From positions 87,633 through 151,632 of the forward strand of contig NMRB01000821.1 in the NCBI GenBank assembly GCA_002633025.1: DNA of 64,000 nucleotides, read 5' to 3'. Numbering within the stretch: the stretch's first letter is position 1; each line of letters opens with the position of its first letter. This document shows, piece by piece, positions 56,218-64,000 of the stretch. The notes beneath the pieces are model-generated. The model was not told the origin of the DNA. It saw nothing but the letters and a program-made list of their open reading frames with translations, and made no database searches. Position numbers and translations under genes: made by a program. This DNA comes from Notospermus geniculatus (Eukaryota; Nemertea; Pilidiophora; Heteronemertea; Lineidae).

Positions 56218-58317
56218 CGTACATCAGCGTAATACCACTACCTGTGGTTTGGTGGTCAACGTTGATGACAAGGTCAAGCAAGTGCAGGGCGAGTGGGCTT
56301 CGTTTCTATTTTCGGACAAGCAAGATGAAATCGACTTGACATGGGAAGGTTGTAGTAGGCAAACTACCATCAACTCACAGTTATTGCAATTTCATTTCAG
56401 GATCGGACACTGGTGATTGAGGCTTGCCAACGGAGCAGGATGTTACATGTTGGCCGTTCAACAGTCATCACACCACCTGCATGTGAAAATCACGCATTCA
56501 AGGATGATCACCACGCATGACCCTCGGGCGTGACTTCAATCAGAATGCGATGACGATTTTGCTATGGCGTCACGTGGCCCATGGAAATAGGAACTTTGCA
56601 CAAGGATAGCGAAGCTAGAAAATGATCGTTGCAAATAGAAGATCAGCAGTGGAAGAGACCGGTGAAGATAATGCTGACAGACCCCGAGTAAAGACCGAAG
56701 CAATACCGACGGTCGCTCAGGGGGGTTACCAGAGGCCTTTTCAAGGGCACAGGGAAGTTGGAACGAACAAACACGGCGCTTGTGTTCAAGTGTGTTTGGC
56801 GGGCTCTGACATCTCAAATACCCGATGATGTTCAGTGATTTGAATATATTTGTGTGATTTTTACACATCTTTGTTACGTATGATGCACATCCATGTGATT
56901 TTCTCCCTTACATTATTCAATCAGTGCCGCCTGTTAGATCTAATTATATTATAACGAAGTCGAAGTGCGCTACGGGTAAATAAAGAAACAATGCGCTGGT
57001 CTAGAACAAGACGCCATCACGGTCGAGCGAGCTATCCTATTGGTTATCCCGCAGTAACGACAGCGCTGATTGGTTCTTTCGCAGCAACGAGCATTGCAGT
57101 TGGTTCCCTCACTGTCAAAAAGGTTCTGACTGGCTTCTAGGGCACTGACCATTGGCCGCTGTGGAGTGAACACAATCTTTGTCGACCTGTGGACTTGGAT
57201 TTGTACAGATCTGCAAACAACGACAGTGGCCTACATCAGGCTGCCTCTCATATACCAGATGGCCGCAACCATTTATGGAAAAATATCCCACCTTCCGGAT
57301 ACGTAGCCATCATTTTGAGAGACGATTGCATCAACCTGATTTGACTGCAGACGTGAGCATTCAGTTGTATCAAGTAATATGTTGTACATGTAATTCAATA
57401 CATGTGATTTTGTGCATCGTATAATTTGCAATAGAATGCGCGAGACTAGTTTCAATTCGATTCTCGCTCACGTTGTGACGTTATCTAGCTTTTTCACTTC
57501 GATCCGTACATCAGACTTCCACTACAGACACAGTGTGCATACAACGCACATCCCCGCGAACAATGGAAGAGAACGGGTAAAAATTTGATAACAAGCCTGG
57601 CGGCGACAGGATTCACAAGGTGACTTCAGGGGCGACACTCGGCCTCATTCCCCCAGGCTTCAGCAGACGTGTATTGGCTATAAACACACATGATGGCGTA
57701 TACACAACAACGCAGTGCTCTCCACGGGAGAGATCAGCAAAATTAGCGCAATTACATTACGCAATATATCGGTATACATGTAGATTTACTACATTGTAGG
57801 CCTGCTGCGCACTGCGTACATTCAACAGTAAACCGCTTCACTCACTCACCACGAATAAAGTACATGTACATGTAACAGCCTACGCGTCGAATAGAGGCCC
57901 CGTTGCAGGATAACCTCGAAATCTGCCTATATAATTCCACGTCAACGTCAACTTCAGCCATTTCACCAACTCATCACAGAAAGGCAAAATTGTTAGGAAT
58001 TATAAATTATAATATACAACCGACATCATATTTCGCCACCTTCTAAGGATTTTATCGTTCAGAAACCGATACCCTCTAAAATCCACCCCAAAAAACCTCT
58101 GTAAAAAATTCACAGCATTTCTGTTCGAAAATTCTCACGCAAGTAAAACAACCATACTTCTAGAATATGACCATGACTGCATGCCAAATTTCAAACCGGT
58201 TGCTCCTTCAACAACTGCTCAATAGCTGAAAATATTGCCAGACATACACAGACATGCCAGACGGTGTTGAAAATAAGGGTCACCTCGTGATCCAATTGTA
58301 TCGCACTCCAATGGGGA
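56218..58317. other. Region without recognised gene
   Basis: Frames at 56536-56868 and 57179-57424 show no domain. TACATGTA words are frequent. Nothing else is supported. Confidence 0.45.
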
Positions 58318-58472
58318 TCCTAGCTCGATAGAGGGCAGCACACCAAAACCCGGTCCTAATACAATGGACGCCTTTTGTGTGGGAAATTGATCAGCACCAG
58401 GATGTCAGTTTCATTTCAAGTTTTAACCACTAGTGACACCTATTGAAAAAGTCGGCTAGGGTCCCCATTGGT
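58318..58472 (+). mobile_element. Dispersed fold-back repeat (copy 3 of 3, most complete)
   Basis: CCAATGGGGATCCTAGC and GCTAGGGTCCCCATTGG form the inverted ends. The interior matches 13242-13387 and the inverse of 5347-5472. Confidence 0.78.
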
Positions 58473-58996
58473 CCTTGCACTGAAATGTCGGAGCGTTCAC
58501 CACACACACGATTTTGGCCTACAGGTTGTTTTGTATATATATGTAGTTATTGTTACATAACTAATAAATACGATGTTAGAATAACCACTCACATTTTTAT
58601 TTATTAGATATTTGAGGTATTCGAATCGAAACCTGTTTTTGAAGCTCGAGTTGGTGGGTACCCGGTTTGCATCGTACATTTATGTAAATGTACAGTACAT
58701 GTTGTGCTGCGCTACGGTATCTAACAGGAAAAACTATAGACGGCGCTGCGAGCATCTCTCTTGACATTGCATCAAAGAGGAAAAGTTGTCGCCGAAAAAA
58801 ATTGGGTCAAACTAGTACTTGCTCCCTGGCTTTTTGTTGCTGATCAAAACCTGGGAACGGGTAATCGCATCCTGAAAATATCCGACCTTGTCGAGGGAGC
58901 TAGCGCTACGCTGCGATAAAATACAGCTACACGCTCTACGGACTCACCGGTTACAAAGTCCGGCTTCACAACGCATTCGCGACAGTGAAGCCAATA

Positions 58997-59250
58997 GAGA
59001 GTTTTCGCAAGGCCCCCGAAACGCCGACGCGAACGTCTATCCTATTGTTCGCTGCTCTTTTCGTGACTGTGAACAATGGCATTGGCGTTCGCGTTGGCGT
59101 TTCGGGGGCGAAAACTCTATTAGGGAGTTTTCGCAAAGCGCCCGAAACGCCAACGCGAACGTCTGTCCTTTTGTTCGGTGCTCTCTTCGTGGCATCGAAC
59201 AATGGGTTTGGCGTTCGCGTTGGCGTTTCGGGCGCTTTGCGAAAACTCCC
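58997..59250. mobile_element. Two head-to-tail GAGAGTTTTCGC-family elements
   Basis: Copy 2 (58997-59118) has lost part of its right arm; copy 3 (59123-59250) is complete with GCGAAAACTCCC at its end. Only a TATTA-type spacer separates them. Confidence 0.87.
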
Positions 59251-59357
59251 TATTGTTAACCGGCGTGTCCGTATACCGTGTAGCTCTATGCCACCGTTGT
59301 CTAAGAAGTCCTGTTATCCTCGGGATGGTTAATCGTGTCTACTTTAACCTTTTTCAG

Positions 59358-59465
59358 CTTGAACTAGAAAGGATGACCAATACCCCAGCCACTGTGAAGA
59401 AACCGTTTTTTGGTAACACGAAAGGAATGCGGAACCGGGGATTCGTAAATTCGACGTTAGTTTGA
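59358..59465 (+). CDS. Candidate terminal exon
   Basis: A strong acceptor (TTTAACCTTTTTCAG) is followed in phase 0 by 35 codons, LELERMTNTPATVKK, then PFFGNTKGMRNRGFVNSTLV, and a TGA. The end, STLV, fits a class I PDZ-binding tail. No upstream exon could be linked with confidence, and the fold-back repeats at 58997-59250 lie just before it. Confidence 0.28.
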   Translation, partial: LELERMTNTPATVKKPFFGNTKGMRNRGFVNSTLV

Positions 59466-60370
59466 TTATGGACCTCGCTCGCCCGGAAACAAAATGAAGT
59501 GATAGGCCATCAAAAGGTCCCATCGGCCCTTTTCACGGTGGAATCGGAAGGCTTTTTGGCAGGCAAGGCAGACCTGTGATGCCGGTGGTGGTGGTGGTAG
59601 AATCACGTTTCATCTATACACACATGCAGCTTGCGTATACATGTAGGCCTATGTTGGATCACTGATAAGCTATCAGCATTTTTCTGAAAAATAAAGTCAA
59701 GATATCACGATTTCATCTGGTAGTATTAGAACCCAGTTATCAATAAAACGGGGTAATCGGTTTTCTGGTAGTATGCTATTGGACTTGGTTTGGACAAGAA
59801 CATTTTAAGAAGTCAGTCAGAGAAAACTACCGGCAGTTTGCAGACACTACAGTGACCGGTCCAATGTCCTGTTGGTCGTGGAAGTGGACATAAGACTTGC
59901 TTGTCACTCTGCACTTCCAATCTCGTACCCAGAGTTCAATGCCACATTAAACTCTGGAAAGGGCTAGACCGGTACTACGTTTGCACAGTGCAAATGCATT
60001 GTCAAGGCGGATGAATTTCTGACCGTTGCACAACCAATTGCGTAGGGATTCGAAAGAGTTCGCACTTTGTTCCTTAATAAAACATTGAATACCCAATGGA
60101 ATGTTAAAGTAGTAATACTGGAACAAATTCTAATTTATGGTATGATTACTTTTTTCAAATAATTTGTAAAATCGATGAGCACACAAATCTTGTGCTGGGT
60201 TCCAGCCGTTTTCTGAGGTCTTAGTCGAGGAGCGATGGTGGCGACCTCTTCAGAGTGACTCACTGCTTGTAGTATTCTCCGACTGACCAGAGTACCGTTT
60301 ATCAATGTCGTAACTTTTATCACCATTATACACTCAGTGGCGTTGACGTGCTGTGAACTTTCAACAGCTA
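59466..60370. other. Region without recognised gene
   Basis: A minus-strand frame (60431-60135) has a GTGAGT donor but no good acceptor or domain. (GGT)n at about 59583-59598. Nothing else is supported. Confidence 0.45.
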
Positions 60371-60422
60371 ATGCATTTTGACTTTGTATTGTACGCGCGT
60401 ACAATACAAAATCAAAATGCAT
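60371..60422. repeat. 52-base palindrome
   Basis: ATGCATTTTGACTTTGTATT and GTACG, a CG centre, then the complement with one mismatch. It has almost no loop. Confidence 0.85.
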
Positions 60423-60444
60423 CCCGCTCAACGTTGTTGCTTAA

Positions 60445-60487
60445 CTTCTAGCTGCGAGGCCAACGCGCCAACCACTAGACCATAAAG
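60445..60487 (-). pseudogene. tRNA-like 5' fragment
   Basis: The minus strand reads TATGGTCTAGTGGTTGGCGC then GTTGGCCTCGCAGCTAGAAG, like the D arm and anticodon arm of a tRNA. No B box follows, so this is a fragment. Confidence 0.4.
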
Positions 60488-60502
60488 GAAATCCTCCATG
60501 GC

Positions 60503-60655
60503 CCATCTGATTCTCACCAGTCTATCTGGCCTGACGCCCATCTAGCCTGGTTTGAATCCATCACATTTCCCGCTTCTGAGGAGCTCAGAGCCTCAGCCAA
60601 TCATAGGTGTGCCATGACTAATCGACGTGCCAATCAAAATCCGTGGGAGGGGCCA
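60503..60655 (+). mobile_element. tRNA-derived SINE family, copy 3 (truncated)
   Basis: CCATCTGATTCTCACCAGTC, then GGTTTGAATCC (60549-60559), then GAGGAGCTCAGAGCCTCAGC. The copy ends near CAATCAAAATCCGTGGGAGG, earlier than the 52.8-kb copy. Confidence 0.7.
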
Positions 60656-60730
60656 TTGTAGATTCTGTGGCCTCTTATCAGCGAAGTTACAATATGTAGC
60701 TCAAAATGTACGCGTCGGAAAATCTCCTTT

Positions 60731-61299
60731 AAGCCGCGTTTACATTAGCACTTTAAAGCGATCTGAGACCGGTGTAGCAGTAAAAAGTGTCCCCCTGTAA
60801 AAACTGTCCACTTCTTTTGTTGAGTGACGGAATAAGCGGCATGGGTATAGAAACCAATTGTCAGAGATTAGAATGTAACAATTAGGATCTTTTGTTCCCA
60901 GGACAGTTTTTCCAAGGACATTCTTTCCCTTCACACCTGTATTAACAGTTAGTGCGCATTTACCGTTCAGACTACAAAGTTTTTAATGCGATCTCAGGCC
61001 GGTCTAGCGAGTCCGCTTCTTGTAGCGATCTCAGGCCGATTCGGTTTACAGTTTGGCGCGTAGTGTTACCGCGCTGACCGGATCGCTCCAGACTGTTCAG
61101 ACACATGTCTGGACCGGCCTAGGGTAGCTGAATCGGCCTGAGATCGCTACAAGAAGTGGACTCGCCAGACCGGCCTGAGATCGGATTAAAAACTTAGTAG
61201 TGTGAACGCGCCTTAAGCGAGACCGGCCTAGCCAATGCGCATTCCCGAATGCGAACTGGGGAATTCGGTCTCAGATCGGTCTAGATGTGCGCGGCTTTA
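60731..61299. mobile_element. Nested fold-back elements with GATCTCAGGCCG words
   Basis: The inner arms (about 60956-61058 and 61124-61215) pair GATCTCAGGCCGGTCTAGCG and GCGATCTCAGGCCGATTCGG with their complements. The outer words AAGCCGCG and CGCGGCTT with AGCGATCTGAGACCGG lie beyond. One element probably sits in another of the same kind. Confidence 0.68.
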
Positions 61300-61508
61300 T
61301 TCAGACACGCAAGCCAGAAGGTCACCCCCCTATCTAGAGCACGAAAATTTAGCCCCAACTTCGTCATTTTCTCATCATTTCGACACGGCTCTGATCAATT
61401 ATGATCACCCAAATACCTTTTTGTTTATACGCGTGACATGTATAATGAACTAAATATTTTTGTAGTACATTGTATATAACTTATAAAATACTCTTTTTGA
61501 TATCTTAC

Positions 61509-61754
61509 TGTAGTAGTGGTTTAGTCCCTTGTTTTTACGATAATTCAACTCTTTCACTTTGCAGTTGTAGTATTTGAGATAGCAACCAATAGGAGAATTC
61601 CTAAATTGGAGAGATTTGCAATTCTTTCTCACGAAACATTCTGCCAGACATTTCTGACGCGAGATTCCTCGGAAACCAACGATGTCTCGCCCGTAGCAGT
61701 CTCCGTGCATGTGACCAAAACATTTCTCCAGCATCTGAATACCATGTTTAGACA
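61509..61754 (-). CDS. PAN module exon 2, phase 1-1
   Basis: The acceptor GGCCTATTATTTCAG is right of 61754; the donor A|GTAAGATATC follows 61509. There are 246 bases, phase 1 at both ends. If the donor is not used, the frame runs on through an AT-rich tail to TAG at 61450. I prefer the spliced form because it makes a symmetrical module ending HYYS. Confidence 0.7.
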
Positions 61755-63601
61755 CTGAAATAATAGGCCATATATCGGGTGGGCCAAAAAAAACGCATCG
61801 AACTTCAAATCTTGATTTCTCAACAACTGTCCATTATAATTCAATGAAATTTGGTACCGTATCATTTAAAGATGCTTTGTTGAACGAGTGAAATTTTTGC
61901 ATTGATAGCTTTGGTATTTCGACCGTATCACTCAATTTAAAAATCATTGTAAAAAAATGCGACTCCGGAATCCGGTAAAATACGGGTGGATGAAAAATTC
62001 CCAAACTTTAAATTTTCATTTCTCATAAAAGCTTTACTAGAACTCAATGAAATTTTGCCTAACACTGCTCCGTGATATTGCCCTTAATATGTGAAAGTAT
62101 TAAACCAATAACTTTAATATCTACGCTGTGGCGCTCATTACTATAACGCCATATTGGAACCGAGCGTTTCGAAGCTTCACCATTGTCTCCTAAAATATGA
62201 TGAATGATTACTATGGTTTTTACATTTGGCACCACAATCTTAATACCAAAGATAATGTGTTGAAACGTTCACATTTTAGAAACATAGCCACGGAACAGTA
62301 TTGAGTGAATTTCCATTGGGTTATAATGAAGAGTAATTGAGAAATAGAAATTTGAAGTTCGGGACGGGTTTTTCCTATCTTTTTGGATTCCGGAATCACA
62401 CATTTTTACAATGATTTTTAAATTGAGTGATACGGTGCTAATACCAAAGGTATCAATGCAAAAATTTTACACGTGAAACAAAACATCGTTACATTATACG
62501 GTACCAAATTTCATTGAATTACAATGGACAGTTGTTGAGAAATCAAGATTAGAAGTTCGATGCGTTTTTTTGGGCCCACCCGATATAAAGTTCCCGTATG
62601 TCCTATAAGTACATAGAAGTACAATATCAAAAGAGTACATGTATCTACATGTACATGTACATGTACATGTATATAGTATTTTTCAAATACCATGGGAGTT
62701 TTGAATATATGTATTCTCAGTGATGAAGATTTTACGTAGAGAGTTTTCGCATAGCCCCCGAAACGCCAACGCGAACGTTTATGTCCTTTTGATCGGTGCT
62801 GTCTTCGTGACATCGAACAATGGTATCCGCGCTGGCGTTTCGGGCGCTCTGCAAAAATTATAGAGTTTTCGCAAAGCCCCCGAAACGCCAACGCGAACGT
62901 CTAATCCCTTGTTCAGTGCTCTCTTCGTGATATCGAACAATGGGTTGGGCGTTCGCGTTGGCGTTTCGGGGGCTTTGCGAAAACTCTCTATTCAACTAAC
63001 GATACCGACCTCGCCTGACCGAGTTCCCGAATTTTTTCCGTTGTACAGCATTTCATTTTTACCGAAGCGCCGCAGCCTCTCCAAAGAAAAAAGTCTTATT
63101 TTGCCAAAAAATGAACACGTCGGTATTTGAAACTAAAGAAAAAAATGTGTAGACCTTGAAAAAACATGCTTTTATACACGTGGGTGCTTGTTCTTTTGTA
63201 ACGACAAGAACGTGTAAAAGCCTGCAAGCCCTTTTTGCTTGGGACAGAGGTAAATGTACGTCATACCGGTATGTACATGTACGTACGTACGTACGTACGC
63301 ACGCACGCTGAGAGGGCCCAGTACTTACGATCTATCTTCATCTGCGGGTGTACTTTAACATAAAGATGGAAGTCCTGATGTCCCTTACACTTAAGTCGTG
63401 AAAACAAGTTCCCTGGAACATACTCGATCGTCTTAAGGTAACACTCGTTTTGTCCCTTTTTTCTGATCAAATGTAACATGGATACACACTTCGCCATTTT
63501 GGCACATCTGCTTAAACAGTAATCAACGCCAATCTTAGAGTTTAGATGAATGACGGGGTGTATGTCATGGCCAAGAAGGTTCCCATGTACCAGCTTGTAT
63601 T
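61509..63601 (-). CDS. PAN/Apple-domain protein, two module exons, partial
   Basis: Exons 63601..63329 and 61754..61509 join at phase 1 (C + TG gives Leu) and each encodes one cysteine-rich PAN/Apple-like module. Module 1 has YCLSRCAKMAKC, then ECYL and LKCKGHQDF. Module 2 has CFGHMHGDCYG, then CLAECFVRKNC, CYLKYYNC and HYYS. The C-x3-C-x5-C helix pattern and the late cysteines are typical of PAN domains, which bind proteins or sugars outside cells. Both exons are phase 1-1, so more modules can be expected on either side. The gene extends past the right edge; further left exons were not recognised. Distant PAN families vary widely, so the exact subfamily is open. Confidence 0.65.
61771..62587. 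mobile_element. Long-armed fold-back transposon between PAN exons, 817 bases
   Basis: The ends TATATCGGGTGGGCC, AAAAAACGCATCGAACTTC and a further 230 or so bases match the complement of the right end, GGGCCCACCCGATATA. TATA at both ends fits a TA target site, as in Tc1/mariner-type elements. There is no transposase frame, so it is non-autonomous. Confidence 0.85.
62636..62672. repeat. ACATGT simple repeat
   Basis: TACATGTACATGTACATGTA words run here, as also near 42806-42845. It is an expanded form of the word that is frequent throughout the window. Confidence 0.8.
62739..62988. mobile_element. Two GAGAGTTTTCGC-family elements in tandem
   Basis: Copy 4 (62739-62861) is diverged at its right arm; copy 5 (62863-62988) is intact. 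They lie in the PAN gene intron. Confidence 0.85.
63271..63309. repeat. (ACGT)n and (ACGC)n simple repeat
   Basis: TACGTACGTACGTACGTACG changes to CACGCACGC. It lies about 20 bases beyond the donor of PAN exon 1. Confidence 0.85.
63329..63601 (-). CDS. PAN module exon 1, phase 1-1
   Basis: The acceptor CCTTGATTTCAG is right of 63601 and the donor C|GTAAGTACT follows 63329. There are 273 bases, 91 codon equivalents. Translation from EYKLVHGNLLGHDIHP through YCLSRCAKMAKCVSML to CYLKTIEYVPGNLF and HLYVK shows the PAN helix and strand layout. Confidence 0.72.
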
Positions 63602-63752
63602 CTGAAATCAAGGTTGAATCACACATCTTTACTATTAACCGATTTAAAACCGCTCTCCGCCTTACAAATTGCGCAGTTGGTTCAGGCCTTCGACGATGCA
63701 TTTGTTCGAATTATTGGCGATGTGCACCAAGAGAGGAGAGATTCGACGAACA

Positions 63753-63880
63753 GGGGTGGCCGCATAGAAACTCCGCTAGCGCTAGCGGAGCCCATCTGCC
63801 GATAATGCTGTACATGTCTCCATGCATTTCAACACCGATATGCTGTCGAAGCACTAGCGGAGTTTCTATGCGGCCACCCC
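63753..63880. mobile_element. 128-base fold-back element (pairs with 43152-43279)
   Basis: GGGGTGGCCGCATAGAAACT and its complement at the right end, with CCGCTAGCGCTAGCGG near the left end. It is in the opposite direction to the copy at 43152. Confidence 0.87.
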
Positions 63881-64000
63881 AGGGCTCACTGCAAAGCCCG
63901 GGCCGGTAACTTGTTCCAGTATGGCCCGTGCATACCAGTGTGACATTACAATTAACGGAATAAAGCTGCGTTTACCAGACATCCGGAATGCGGTATAGGG

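Noticed and set aside
60270-60360. Possible minus-strand exon HVNATECIMVIKV with a GTGAGT donor
   Set aside because: The acceptor lacks a pyrimidine tract, and its phase 0 does not fit the phase-1 PAN exons.

Overview
This window looks like nuclear DNA of a marine invertebrate animal, most likely a non-vertebrate deuterostome such as an echinoderm, hemichordate or lancelet. The grounds are short coding exons with GT/AG boundaries in a sea of non-coding DNA, very frequent TACATGTA and TAGGCCTA words, an interstitial CCCTAA telomere-type array, many short fold-back DNA elements, tRNA-derived SINEs, and single N bases plus one 419-base assembly gap. The species cannot be fixed from sequence alone. 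Almost all long open frames are chance or repeat frames. The real coding content is a small number of short exons, which I recovered by pairing protein signatures with splice sites and intron phase.

Layout. (1) About 2.7-3.6 kb, minus strand: two exons of a class I cytokine receptor-like gene. One carries an Ig domain (phase 1-1), the next the first half of a cytokine-receptor D1 domain (phase 1-2) with the C...CxW signature; the gene runs off the left edge. A signal-peptide exon with a perfect phase-1 GTAAGT donor lies on the same strand at 35.6 kb and could be its first exon or belong to another gene. (2) About 4-31 kb: mostly repeats, including two large direct duplications, a tandem duplication interrupted by a transposon, fold-back elements, minisatellites and SINEs. 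(3) 39.0-51.8 kb, plus strand: an eight-exon gene for a pentameric ligand-gated ion channel (389 residues as modelled, every intron phase 0) that lacks both cysteines of the Cys-loop. One intron uses a GC donor. Two possible upstream exons (31.6 and 34.5 kb) are also phase 0. Its 8.3-kb first intron holds minus-strand open frames that may be a nested membrane-protein gene. (4) 52-59 kb: dense nested fold-back elements, a tRNA-like SINE and one candidate terminal exon. (5) 61.5-63.6 kb, minus strand: two PAN/Apple-type modules, each on one phase 1-1 exon, separated by an 0.8-kb fold-back transposon whose end lies 18 bases from the splice acceptor.

The genes do not form an operon or one pathway. 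They are a putative cytokine receptor, an ion channel and a secreted or cell-surface PAN protein, separated by repeats. The repeat content is itself informative: at least three elements can be seen both in filled and in empty form within the window, which fixes their ends and target duplications.
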